64,000 nt of DNA from Stenocarpella maydis. Lineage: Eukaryota; Ascomycota; Sordariomycetes; Diaporthales; Diaporthaceae. Within the stretch, counting starts at the first letter, position 1; each line of letters opens with the position of its first letter. The notes beneath the pieces are model-generated. The model made no database searches. It saw nothing but the letters and a program-made list of their open reading frames with translations, and was not told where the DNA came from. A program made the position numbers and the translations under genes. The DNA is taken from the NCBI GenBank assembly GCA_002270565.1, contig NQMI01000045.1, positions 244,182-308,181 of the forward strand, written 5' to 3'. Below, one piece after another: positions 1-10,402 of the stretch.

Positions 1-29
1 CATAACACACAGCACCCTTTTAAGTCTCC

Positions 30-190
30 TTAAATCCAGCTAATTCCACCCATTATATCTCTATAATAGCTTTAAATAAAATAAGCCTTATACTAAAATA
101 AAGAAGAAAAAAAGGTCTTTATTCCAATATAAGGATGATTTGTTTTAAAGTTATTATAAAAATACAATAAGTAAAATTAGCTAAATTTAA
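30..190. repeat. AT-rich palindromic (MITE-like) unit, copy 1
   Basis: The left arm (about 31-75, core AAATCCAGCTAATT) recurs as its reverse complement at about 142-188 (core AATTAGCTAAATTT). This gives a unit of about 160 bp with long inverted ends and an AT-rich centre. A second copy lies at 311-478. Many arm mismatches are C/T or G/A, as expected for RIP. No coding capacity is visible. Calling it a non-autonomous DNA-transposon derivative is inference. Confidence 0.55.
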
Positions 191-310
191 AATAATTTAA
201 ATATATAATTAAAAATTAAGAAAAAAAAGTATAAAGAATATGTTAATAAATTTACTTTGAATAGCTAAAATTACCTTCTTCTTTAAAAATTTTAATTCTT
301 TATTTATTTT

Positions 311-478
311 TCTTAAATCTAGCTAATTTTACGTATTATATCTTTATAATAGCTTTAAGTTAAATAAAACTTATATTAAAATAAAGAGCTTTCTTTCCTC
401 TTTGTTTTATTATAAGCTTTATTTAATTTAAAGCCATTATGAAGATATAGTAGGTAGAATTAGCTGGATTTGAGGAGA
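311..478. repeat. AT-rich palindromic (MITE-like) unit, copy 2
   Basis: This repeats the layout of copy 1: the left arm at 313-355 (TAAATCTAGCTAATTTTACG) pairs with the right arm at about 430-475 (AGAATTAGCTGGATTTGAGG). The outermost arms of copies 1 and 2 are also inverted relative to each other (AAGTCTCCT at 22-30 against AGGAGACTT at 473-481). The pair may therefore be one composite palindrome of about 460 bp. The boundaries are approximate. Confidence 0.55.
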
Positions 479-481
479 CTT

Positions 482-1946
482 GGAAATCCAGATGTGTTGT
501 GTTATGTGCGCGCACTTAGCGTGGTTTTGATACTCTCGCTTGCAAGTCAGAATATCGTGTCCCTAACCACCTGCACTTTACAGCCACCCCACCCCAGCCT
601 CAATGTGCTTCAGCCAACAACAGCTCGATTCCAGTTACCAGTAAACTACGAAGGCATTCTACGCCTCAAGCTTGCATTCTGATTGCAATCCAGCCTTCCT
701 CCCCTGCTAGTGGTATGCTGCCACGAGTCATGATTAGCGCGCTTCCAGGATAAGACGGGCTGGACAGGGTAATTGTTCAGGCAGCGACCACACTCACACG
801 AGATGGGTACGAGCAAGACCTGCATCCCCAGGCTCAATGCGCCCCTGTACTTCCGTAGCCGCGGCCCCATCGCCCGTATTGCTGCTACTGCTATGAGGAT
901 GCTCGATACTGACAAGAGGAGAAGAATTGAGCATCCTAGGGCGCTCGCCGGGGCTGCGGTGCTAAGTCGAAACGCTGCGCCGGGTAACTTTCCAACTCCT
1001 GGGAGTTCCATCCAAGTATTCATTGTGATTGTTAGGAGCTTTGGCATGAGTGATAGGGAGTCGACTGCTAAAGATGCTGTTGACGAGAGTGAAGCCGTTC
1101 ACTGTATTTCTAAGGATTGTTCTTATGAATGACTTCTTTCTAATGCCAAGTGGAGGGCCAGAGAGAGGAGAGACGAAGTTTATATCCTAGTAAAATAGCA
1201 AATAAATAGCATACACACTCAGATACCTGAACCTGATATTTTATAGCCCGGATATGCAGATATCGGATTTGCCCATCGTTTACTGGTAGGTATTGTGACT
1301 CGTTTTTGCATTTTCCTAATCGTGTTGGACAGTCTTCGAGGTGGCTTGAGCCACACCCCCTTGACGTGCGTCCGGCGGCTAATAAGATAACTGTCACGCG
1401 TGACAAAACTGACTCCCGTTAGCACCAACAGGTGCATTGGATCTCCACCATGTTTTTCTGTTGCGCGATGACTTCAGGTTGTGGATACAACCATGGATCA
1501 GAGCTGTACTTGGGTGTACGGCCAATACCACTGCTCCAAAGAATATCCACTATATAATTTCTACTTTCCGTTCGGCAGTAACCTGACCAATCATAATTTT
1601 CTGGCGCATTTGCACACCTAGACGTCAAAGCCGACAGTGCCTGGGGCTTAGCTGAGGGCACATGCAATGGAAACCAGGCTAGATGGTGCAAAAATAGCGT
1701 CAAAAACATGTGGACCTCGGCAGAGCCAAGATCTGTTTCCACGTGGCTTATACAGGTTGAACATGACCTTACACGAGAGGACTTCCATGATGACGGAGTG
1801 GGCACATGTGTCAATGGGTGCAGATGTCCAATAGTGAGACGGCGAAGCTAACTAGCATCTAAAGTCTGAACGTTCAAGTTGTTCCTATGTTTATGGCTGC
1901 ACAGATCCCTTCCGAACTCGACATGTCATCACAGCCTGCTCCAAGA
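482..1946. other. Intergenic, no gene recognised
   Basis: Short open frames occur on both strands between the AT-rich repeat and the P450 gene. None has a recognisable motif, a fungal splice pattern or biased composition, so I support no gene here. The right part probably contains the 3' end of the P450 transcript. Confidence 0.6.
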
Positions 1947-3888
1947 CTATTTGAGTGATCTAAATCGTAGGTATGTCGGCTGTTCAGGAACCTGCAACCG
2001 TGCAATATTTCTATCTGGTAGGGGCATGGTATCGGTCATTGCAACTCCCGTGCCACCTCCACTAGCAGGTTCGAAATCAAAATTGCAAAGAATGTGGACC
2101 AAGACCATTCTTACTTGGAGCTTGGCAAGTCTCATCCCCACTGTTGATGAAGGATATGTCATTCGTTAGCGAGTGGACCAGTATGGAATAGCAGAGGAAA
2201 CGCAGAAGCCAGAGGCAGCAGGTACTTGGTCGAAATCGCTTACTTACCACAGACATGGCGCCCGGCGCCGAACCCCAGATACGTGTCACCAAGTGGCGGG
2301 TCCTCTTCAGTGCTGGGATCACGACCCACAGCGGTCCCGACGGTGCCAGCGATCCACCTCGACGGATCAAAAACATGCGGGTTTGAATATAGGCGCGGAT
2401 CCTCGTGGACGTCGGCGATGGCGTATGCCACATAGGCGCCCTGGGGGATCACTTCACCCGAATCGCCGATGGGAACGTCGGCACCAGACACGTTACGCCT
2501 GAAGACGGTCCCGGGGAGAGAGAGGCGGAGCGTCTCTTGTAGGCAGTTTCCGAGGATGGGAAATGAAGACTCCCATTCCTGAAGGGTGAGGCCGGTGAGG
2601 ACACTTTCTGCCTTCTGTGGTTCCTCATCGGAACCCGAGGAAGGCGACGTTCTTTTTTTGCGGTGTGCGGCCACGACTTTGAGCACCTCATCTCTACATT
2701 TCTCCCTCCAATCGCGAGAATATGCCAGGAAGGTGAGGAGCCACAGTGTTGTGCACGAAGTAGTGCCCATGCCAGCCACAAGGGCGGTGAGAACGAACTG
2801 ATACCAGCTGATGTCAGTGTTTCTTTCCTGGCTCTCAACAAAAACATGTTACTCACTTCAGCTATCTGATGGGAACTTTCACCTTTGTCAGTGAGAACTT
2901 GCAATGCGTCTTCCTCTTTCACCCCAGCTTTCTTTCGCCGGTTGACAATCCTCAATATGCATACGTACAACGCGGTCGCTGAGAACAGGCGTGAAAGGTA
3001 GAGAGGCGTAATCAGCCAAGGAAATACAATGCGAGCGTTACTGGTGGAACGTTCAAATCTGAGAAAGGTCGAAAAAGTCCGCTGCAGCAAAAGATTATCT
3101 CCAGCGATCTCGGTTGCGCCCACAACGCGGTGCATGAGTTTGAAAATTAGCAAGGGCACACTAGAGGAAATATTGACTCTGTGCCATTCAGATCTGGTAC
3201 AACATGTATCAGCAAGGTAAACAAAAATTGGCGGCCATTTTCACTCACGTTTCCAGGGTGGATGGAGTCAGAAGCCTTTCGCAGAAGGCACGAATATCAG
3301 AGTTCAGAATGATACCTCGATCCGCCAGTGTAGGGCCGCGGATCAACTCCAAGAAGGTCTTTGAGAAGTACGAAAAGCCGTAGTCTCCATCTCTGGCCGA
3401 CGACAGCTTACCGGCTAGAAGCTCAACGGAGCTTGGTGGAGAGATGGTCAGTAGGTCCGCCAAAGAGTGATGCTGAGAACATGGAGAACATGATAACTTT
3501 TGCCTCACCCTTGAGGGAGGCTAAGCCCCCTGGTCTGGAAGAATGCTTTCCGGCCTGCTTGGCCGCTCAGAACCACCACGTGCTTTGTGCCGATGAACAT
3601 GCTGAATGCGCCACTAGCTGAAGAGTCTCGACCCTCCAGTACCATGTCTACCCTCTTGGCAAAGAAACAGATAGAGGACCCAATAATCGGCCAGTCATAT
3701 ACTTTCCAGGCCTCAGGAGATTTTCTAGAAATGGATGGGCGTTTCAAGCACGCTAAGAAGTATTGTGTAAGGAGAAATAAGACCAATGCCGATGCTAGAT
3801 CGTATGGAGGAACCAGTATGGATGACTGGTTGTACCAGGAGGTCGTCGAAATGGTGTTGTTCATCTTACTATTCCGAAATTCTGACAA
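1947..3888 (-). CDS. Cytochrome P450 monooxygenase
   Basis: Heme-thiolate monooxygenase, expected on the ER membrane with an N-terminal anchor (about residues 30-47). Reading from the 3' side, five exons fit: 3888-3509, 3431-3249, 3193-2857, 2797-2248 and 2140-1947. They sum to 1644 nt, or 547 residues, a normal P450 length. Visible motifs are the I-helix AGMGTT near residue 310, the ExxR motif (ETLR, 388-391) and the heme loop FGAGRHVC with ligand Cys483 followed by VGMRLAKLQ. The heme loop is split by the last intron. The first intron (77 nt) has a CTACTGAC branch point but ends in AAG rather than YAG. Without that intron the gene would look frameshifted. The substrate is unknown. It is divergent from a second, dissimilar P450 and separated from it by a transposon-like element. 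A different start at 3864 is possible. Confidence 0.88.
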
Positions 3889-4540
3889 CAGTCGTCCTAG
3901 GAGGTCTGTACTCGAGGAATTCTACCTAGGTATGGGTTTTGGAGTTGTTGTGTTGCAGCGTCATTAATGAAGATTGCGGAAAGGTCTTCGGAAGAATAGA
4001 GTCAAACTGGGGGGATATTGGCAGAATACTGGAGCGCGAACCAGAGCAGTGCTCTAAGTCTAGCCTAAAATCATCGAAGGTGATGGACCTCCGGCTAAGC
4101 CTCCTTCTGATTTCCATGCAATTCGTAAGTCAACATCCACATGCTTCGTTTCGGGGGGGGGGGTGGAGGAAGAGGAAGGGACAGGTGGATCTGGGTCAAC
4201 GTAGAGGGGCGTATGGAGGACGTCTCACCGCGTACGCTACTCTGCCCCAGAAAGCGCGTACGAAAATGGAAGGTTTGGATGTTGGTTCTAAAAAAAGAAA
4301 TGGGTGCATCGCAGTAGCAGGTATTATCTCTTTGCGGGTTGGGCTGACCAAGTATGGACATCTACCTAGGTACACTAACAGGAAACGCCCCAGTGCCGCC
4401 CCTGGCCTTACATTGCTGCAGGACTGCACCAACAAACGCAGAGCTTCTGGAGAATTTTTGCCGATAAGAATGATCATGCGTGACTCAAACATATGGTGGG
4501 ATGGCACCAACAGAGCCAACATGATATTTTTTTNNNNNNG
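3889..4540. other. P450 upstream region with N gap
   Basis: This contains the presumed promoter of the minus-strand P450, a G10 tract at about 4149-4158 and an assembly gap of six N at 4534-4539. The gap length is probably arbitrary. No convincing gene is seen; open frames here lack family features. Confidence 0.6.
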
Positions 4541-4565
4541 GGTAACTCTCGTTTTTCCGAGACAG
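4541..4565 (-). repeat. Isolated terminal inverted-repeat end next to N gap
   Basis: Read on the minus strand this gives CTGTCTCGGAAAAACGAGAG. That matches the outer end of the left terminal repeat of the downstream element (CTGTCTCGGAAGAACGAGAG at 4745-4764) with one mismatch, in the opposite orientation. It therefore looks like the right end of a second element copy whose body would lie to the left, in or beyond the N run. Confidence 0.6.
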
Positions 4566-4741
4566 AGGTAGAAAGCCCCTGCCAGGGCCCTGAGAGCTCT
4601 TCACTCAAGTACCTAGGTATTACAGCTTATTAAGCTGTATAGGTGTGGAGGCGATTCACCCCCACACTACCTAAGTACCCAGAGGAAGGGCTTCCACAAG
4701 GGCCCTTGGACAATATTGATCTTAGAAAAGTAGCCGACAAA
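4566..4741. other. Spacer with imperfect palindromes
   Basis: A 176-bp spacer lies between two transposon-like ends. It contains CAGCTTATTAAGCTG (about 4623-4637), flanked by inverted ACCTAGGTA/TACCTAAGT-like words. The direct words AGGGCCCT and AAGGGCCCTT occur at each side. No coding capacity is seen. Confidence 0.45.
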
Positions 4742-4808
4742 CTGCTGTCTCGGAAGAACGAGAGTGAGCCCCCCCCTGGTAAAATTACCCCTGTACCGCA
4801 CAGACCAC

Positions 4809-4815
4809 TATAAAA
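4809..4815 (+). promoter_or_regulatory. TATA box inside the left terminal repeat
   Basis: TATAAAA lies inside the left inverted repeat, 65 bp before the ATG of the element gene. The matching position in the right repeat reads TATAGAA, so only the left copy keeps the better TATA match. The repeat itself appears to supply the core promoter. Confidence 0.45.
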
Positions 4816-4879
4816 TGCTCGTCTTCACGCGCGCGCCCACGCAGCGCGAATAAGGCTTCTTCTTCCTCACATCCTCAAA

Positions 4880-5320
4880 ATGGCCAGCCCTCCTCCTAAG
4901 CGCGCCCGCGTAGCATTTTCGCGCTCTCTTCGTACTTGGTGTATTCCTTGTATTTCACGCCTCTCTCGCGACCACTCTCACCGCTGCTGTGACCAGAAAG
5001 GGGCTGGAGGACGCTGTTCTGCTTGTGCACGTGGCAACCGCAAGTGCAGACCTCTTCCTTTTGCTGCTCTCGAGCCTCTCCAGGAAGCTATTCGCCTCTG
5101 TGAAGGAGGAAAGAAAGAGGAAGCTACAGAAGCAATCAAAGCCATACAACGACTACTCCGCCAACCTTTAAACCCAGCTCCAGAGGTCTCAACAGGAGGG
5201 GATGAATACCTAGCACTTATTAGGCGTGCTGTGAGTGCGTTTGAGCGGATAGCTAATGCTGTGGAGATACTTGCTGAGGGAGAGGATGAGGAATTTGAGG
5301 AGGACGAAGGAGCGGTGTAG
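4880..5320 (+). CDS. Small cysteine-rich, Zn2Cys6-like protein carried by the TIR element
   Basis: A 146-residue single-exon protein. The N-terminus is basic (PPPKRARVAF, NLS-like). It is followed by a cysteine block C21-x2-C24-x11-C36-C37-x8-C46-x2-C49-x6-C56. The second half (CxxCx6C) matches half of a fungal Zn2Cys6 finger, while the first half is expanded. Residues 64-90 are predicted helical and Lys/Glu-rich, and the tail is strongly acidic (EGEDEEFEEDE). A DNA-binding or regulatory role is inference. No catalytic motif is seen, so it is not a known transposase. The intact frame, TATA box and exact placement between the inverted repeats suggest that the gene travels with the element. Confidence 0.65.
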   Translation: MASPPPKRARVAFSRSLRTWCIPCISRLSRDHSHRCCDQKGAGGRCSACARGNRKCRPLPFAALEPLQEAIRLCEGGKKEEATEAIKAIQRLLRQPLNPAPEVSTGGDEYLALIRRAVSAFERIANAVEILAEGEDEEFEEDEGAV

Positions 5321-5427
5321 GCGCTGCGTGGGCGCGCGCACGTGAATAGGGCATTCTATAGTGGTCTGTGCGGTACAGGGGTAATTTTCCCGGGGGGGGG
5401 CCGCATCTCGTTCTTCCCAGACAGCAG

Positions 5428-6029
5428 CCTCGTTCCACTCAAATGCTGGATTTCAGCCGCTCGGTCAAATGCCGAACTATTGACCACACCCTGCTAGTGT
5501 CGAGGGCAGTACTCATGCGATAGGTTCAAGCGAGGATGGGCGGTCACATGGTGATCTGCCGTCACATTGACGCCAACAGTGACAACTGCAATTTCTGCAA
5601 GGGAACCAACAGCTACCCAGGTGGAACCTGGACAGTGCCGTAGCGGGGGGTGAATCTAACATCTGCAGCGGTAGCCCTGCAGGCTTTCAAGTGCGAGATC
5701 TGAATGCCAGCCCGATCTAGGCAAGAGTGTTATATTTGTCCCAGGCATTTCGGTGCCAACCATCTCCTCCCATGTACTTCCATGCATTGATATGGCTTTA
5801 AACTGATTGTCGGAAGGTTTTCCTTGTTCTTTTGAGGGAGTGGTCCAACGGGATATCGAAATAAGGGAAACTTCAAGTATATAACCCAGGCCCTTGCCCT
5901 CGGTCCAGGCACGATAAAGTGGTGAAGTTTATAAGCAGTATCTTGTCATACCACAGCCCTCCGTGTCTTCAGTGAACGAACAATTGACCAGTTCGATCTG
6001 CTATCTTGCTCCTCTCCTGATCTTCCAGC
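5428..6029. other. Promoter-side intergenic region of second P450
   Basis: No gene is recognised. The last 100 bp are pyrimidine-rich and precede the P450 ATG at 6030, consistent with a fungal core promoter and short 5' UTR. Confidence 0.5.
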
Positions 6030-7970
6030 ATGCCGTCTATCTTAGTTTTCTTTTGTCTTGGCCTGGGAGCCCCCTACATTTTCTTTTGGCTTGCTTTACG
6101 GCTCACGCATAATAACAACGAGCCGCCTCTGGTGGATTATTGTATACCGTTCCTCGGCCCCATACTTGGGATTCTCACCAAAAGATGGAGGTACTTCCTC
6201 TCTCTAGGGTAAATTTTCTATTTCTTCCCCTCCAATGAACACAAGGCATGCGTAAAAAAGGGAATGCCTGGTGAGCGATATCACTTGGAAAGACCTGTTA
6301 GGGGTTGTTCTCGGCCTTCGTGTTTCGTTATACTCCTCATACTACCCTCCCCTTCTCCGCCATCTCCTGCCTTGTGTTAGAAAAGCAGGGCAATTCTAGA
6401 GACCAACCTATGAGGCTTAGATCAGGAGCCAAGTAGCAATGCTAACCTGTGGAACACAAGGGATCAATATGGAGCAGCAATATGCACGATTCGCCTGCCT
6501 TGGTGCCGGGCTTACGTTGTGAGAGATAGTTCTCTCATCCATGCTGTCGAGCGCCAAGCCCGCACTATTTCGTTTGCTCCCATAGAGGCGAGCGCTACGG
6601 CCGGGTTTCTAGGAACGACCGACATCACCAACGAAATCATGTGCCGCGATCCAACAGGCGACCAGGGTCACTTCCACACATTCCACCAGGCAATCCGTCC
6701 AGCACTCTCGCTGGGCCCTGCGATCGATGCCGTTCTCCAAAAGACTTTTGAGATGATGGACTCGTCATTGCGCCGTACCACCGGACGGACGAACGAGCAT
6801 GTTCATCTGTTTCAATGGATACGCCACGAGGTTATCCTGGCCGTGACCACGGGCGAGTACGGACCAGCTAACCCCTTCCTGGACTTGGAGGTTGAAAAGC
6901 GGTGGTAGTAAGTGACAAGCGCAAATTTAGCCAATAAATTGCCACCACTAACTCTGATCCGTGCAGCGAGTTTCTGCATGGTGTCCCATTCCTTGCAAGC
7001 GGCTTCTTCCCAAGTCTTTTTGCCAGGAAGAGCCTGGAAGCCCGAGAATCACTTGCCTCGAGGTTTGAACAATATTTCATTGAGAATCATCACCTACAAG
7101 GGGGCTCGGCGGTCCTGCTCAGTCGCCAAGCTCACGGGGTTGCCACAGGGCTTCCTGCCTGTGATAGGGCGAGAGGAGAAATCGGCTCAGCCATGGCCTT
7201 GTTAAACAACATTGTACCAAGCATATGTTGGCTGGTCTACCACATCTTCTCGGAGCCCACAATGCTTGAAAAATGCCGGGATCAGCTGTCTCGGGCTGTT
7301 ATAGTGGAGGCAGATGGTACCTTCACGTTAGATCTTGGCCGAGTGAAAACGTGTTGCCCAGTCTTGGTGTCGACACTGAACGAGGTCTACCGCTACTACG
7401 GAGTGGCCACCGTCCTGGTGCGCCAGGTCGTAGAAGATCACATGCTCAACGACTCCTATTTCCTGAAGAAGGGAAGCCTTGTCCTCATGCCCACATCTGC
7501 GCAACATTACTCTGAGGCTGTATGGGGATGTGAGGTGAGTACACACGCAAACTCGACACCTAATTTGCATCAACACTGACGATGTCACCAAACTTTAACC
7601 CGAGCAGGCGAAAGAATTCCAACATGAACGCTTTACTGGTGGAAAGGGCTGCTCCGACCCCAGCAAGCGACACCATACAGCTGGGCTGCGTGTGTTTGGA
7701 GGTGGGGCGCTCCTTTGTCCTGGGCGCCACTTCGCCAACGAAGTTATCCTCAGCTTTACAGCTATGTTCATATTGCGACAGGATTTGCGCCTAATTGAAC
7801 GAGTTCCTTCTGTTGCAGGAAACCACTGGGAAGATTTGAAAGCAGAGAACTCGTTCGGGATGAGTGTCGCTAGGGTTCTTCTCAATCCGGAGAAGGATTT
7901 GCGAGTCGAGATGGTTCCGTCAAGGAAGTTTTCTGGAGCCTGTGGTGCTCGTTGGCGATTAAAAATATAG
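6030..7970 (+). CDS. Cytochrome P450 monooxygenase (CYP7/CYP8-like fungal clade)
   Basis: Four exons fit: 6030-6208, 6437-6907, 6967-7534 and 7608-7970. They total 1581 nt, or 526 residues. The N-terminus is a hydrophobic anchor followed by PFLGPILGI. Further motifs are TIRLPWCRAYVV, ExxR (EVYR), the PERF-like HERF, and the heme loop FGGGALLCPG with ligand Cys443. The TIRLP...YVV and ERQ-TISF-PIEA signatures resemble fungal P450s usually annotated as 7-alpha-hydroxylase or prostacyclin-synthase-like. The actual substrate cannot be read from sequence. The first intron (6209-6436) is longer than the others and its acceptor (GTAG at 6436) is the least certain boundary. The gene is divergent from the P450 at 1947-3888, to which it is not closely similar. 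Confidence 0.85.
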
Positions 7971-8198
7971 GAATAAAGAAATGACGAGCTTTCTTTTATC
8001 TTCTAATAGAAGCCGTTATCTTTAAAGCGGGCGTATATCTGCGGGCACTATAATTTACATCATCTAGGCTATCTAGCTATTACAAATTAAAAAGAAGATA
8101 TATACTTGAAATTCAAGTTCATACTATTTAATATAATATTTATCATTAAATTATATTACGACAATAATCAGTAGTATACGTCTAGTTTTCTCCACTAA
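7971..8198. other. AT-rich convergent 3' region
   Basis: A short, very AT-rich stretch between the 3' ends of the P450 and the HET gene. It includes a small palindrome (ACTTGAAATTCAAGT, about 8104-8118). It probably holds both polyadenylation regions. Confidence 0.5.
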
Positions 8199-10402
8199 CT
8201 AGACAACCTTAATTGTCCGAAATTCCACGCCCTCCATCTTTGCCCCTTCACCAAACATGAAGCCATGGCAATAAGCCTCGCCCACCAATTCCCACCCTCC
8301 CTTGGTCCTCTCCGATGGCTTAAATACATATGGCACATCCGCCCCGGCTACCAGCATAATGACGTCCCCTTCTACCACTGTCCATGGGCCAGTTCCCAGG
8401 TAACCCTTGCCAGTAGAGAACATTCTCCGGTGGGAATAAAATTTGTCAAACGCGTCTTGAAAGAGAGGCGACTTGCCGTTCCATGCTTTCTGCTCGAGCT
8501 CGGCATCTACCCTATTCATACCCTTGAATCGCTCGTGCCTCCGTCTGATTTCTTCCCGAAACCCGAAGGTCGGGGAGTCGAATGAGGCCAGGAAGTTCCG
8601 AATGGCCCGGATCTTGTAGCGGTCCAGCTTCTTCATCTCCTTGTCACGGAGCAGCTCCCTGAGACCGAGGCGGCGTCTGTCGTCAGGCTCAAGACCCGGA
8701 TCCAGGTCAGGGTCATCCTGCTCGCTCAAAATGCCATCGCGCATCTTCATTTCCGAGAGCACGTGTGCGTCCCCGGCGAAGATGGCAAACCATTTCACGA
8801 AGTGCCTGTCAGTAAGTTCGACTTCGGCCGCGGTTTCGTCAATTTCCTCGTCGAAGCCCGCCGGCTCCCTGCCATGTGTCGCACCGGCGACGAGCGTTCT
8901 CCAGAGCACCGACACTATGGGTTCCCCGGTAGGCAGATATATCCCATCAGAGTGGCGCGGCAGCTGGGGCAAGAGCCGCAGGAACCGCCAGACGGGCCTG
9001 ACGAGCCGGGCCGGGAGGCAGTCGCCTGTGAATGAAACGGTGTCCAGGACAGCAGCCTTGAGCTCCAACACCCTCCCCTTGTTGCCGGTGATGGAGAAAG
9101 CGGGCTCGGAAGGCCCGGAGGCGGAGAATTCGACCGCAGACAAGTTCCGCAGGGGCACTGGTCTTGCCGGGGCACTGAGATCCGGGACCCACGAGGGCAA
9201 GTCCGTCACGAATCCCGACTCGGGCCTGAACTGGTCAATGTACTTTGACTGGAAGGCGTACCCAAGCTCGCAGCCGTGCCGGATCTGGCCGACCAGCGAA
9301 AGCAGGGAGAGCCCCGTATTCTTGCTCCGCAGCAATGCCGCGGCGGATTCGCAGAAGACGTCCGGGGCCGACTTCTGGTAGTCGGCAGCCAGGCCCGCCG
9401 CGTCGCCCGGGTCACACAGCGAGAGCACGCCGAATAGGTTGTCGCGCCCGTCCGTCGCACGCCTGTTCCGCGCCTCTGTCAAGGCGTCCTCGAGTGTCCG
9501 GGCGCCCCCGCTGCGCAACAGCTGGCGCGTGGTACGGACGAAGTTGAGGCCGGCCAGGCGGCTGTTCAGTCTCGTGAGCGTGCGGTCCAGGCTCGCTACC
9601 GGCTTGTCGTTCTTTGCGAAACTCTCATTTAGCAGCTCCTCAAACGGCACCTCCTGCGGCCCCAGCAGGTACACCGTCTCGCGGGCCAGCGCTGCCTCCT
9701 GCAGCGTCCAGACGCGCGCGAACCAGCTCCGCGACATGACCCAGTTCAGAGCCTCGCACACCATCAGGGAGGCACCCATGCTGGATACGACGGCCCAGCT
9801 GGACGATACGTCGTGCGGCAGGAGCCCCTGGCCTATAAAAGGGCGCACCTTTCGAAGCGCGATCTCGGTGGCATACGAGGACTTGCCTAGCCAGACAACC
9901 ACGCGCGAGGCGGCACGGAAGATGTCGCCCATCATGTTGACCTGTGTGCTTTTCTCCGTGTCATCGCTCTGGTTGATGCAGATGGCATCTATCCATATCG
10001 GCGCCGACGTCCAGCCGAGCTCCTGGAGCTGGCAGAGCGCATTGTGTAGGTTCTGGAACACGTCGAGTGTCGCACCGTTGCAAATTATTGCCCTCAGAGA
10101 GGCGCTGGTGCGGGGCCCAGAGAAATCGCTCTCGATGGCCCACGTGTATGAGAGGGCCTCGTAGGACGGGTCAGTCGATAGGTCGACCTCGATCAGGTTG
10201 CAATGAATGAGGTAGTCGTCAGTTTTTGGTAAGAGCTTCACCAGACGTATCGAGGTTGGCTTTTCCAGAGCTGAATACCTGTAATTTGGAGTGCGTCGCT
10301 TCTAGCTGTGGCGTTAGGCGTTGTATCCTTCAGTGTCCAGCTGTTAGAGCGTCACGGAAGACATACAGCTAAAGCGCCCGCCACATGTCTCGCGAGTGAC
10401 AT
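8199..10402 (-). CDS. HET-domain (heterokaryon incompatibility) protein
   Basis: HET-domain proteins act in fungal non-self recognition and can trigger cell death after fusion of unlike hyphae. A frame of 701 codons runs from 10301 to 8199. Its upstream part reads YRYSALEKPTSIRLVKLLP, the usual HET leader, with no ATG before a stop. A first exon 10402-10367 (MSLARHVAGALA) joined by a 65-nt intron (10302-10366, GTATGT...CTAG) supplies an in-phase start and gives 712 residues. A start inside the long exon at 10241 is the alternative. The core motifs YEALSYTW, WIDAICINQ, MGDIFRAA, VVVWLG and WFARVWTLQE span about residues 55-215. The long C-terminal part has no recognised domain, and no STAND/NACHT or WD repeats are present. 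GC content is high and the frame shows no RIP damage. Confidence 0.88.

Larger units (their letters stand above)
4742..5427. mobile_element. 686-bp element with about 107-bp terminal inverted repeats carrying one gene
   Basis: The left end (4742-4848) and the reverse complement of the right end (5321-5427) align over about 107 bp. The match starts CTGCTGTCT, passes GGAAGAACGAGA, a C-run and AAATTACCCCTGTACCGCAC, and ends at CCCACGCAGCGC. The only open reading frame (4880-5320) fills the interior exactly and stops at the base before the right repeat. No target-site duplication is evident (left flank CGACAAA, right flank CCTCGTT). Nothing resembling a transposase is encoded, so movement would need a partner supplied in trans. 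An inverted single end lies 176 bp upstream. Calling it mobile is inference from structure. Confidence 0.7.

Noticed and set aside
3432..3508. Apparent double frameshift in the first P450
   Set aside because: A 77-nt in-phase intron with a CTACTGAC branch point and AAG acceptor restores one continuous protein of normal length, so no lesion is needed.
6209..6966. Stops in the second P450 suggesting a pseudogene
   Set aside because: All stops fall in introns with GT/AG ends, and the four exons sum to 527 in-phase codons with every P450 motif present.
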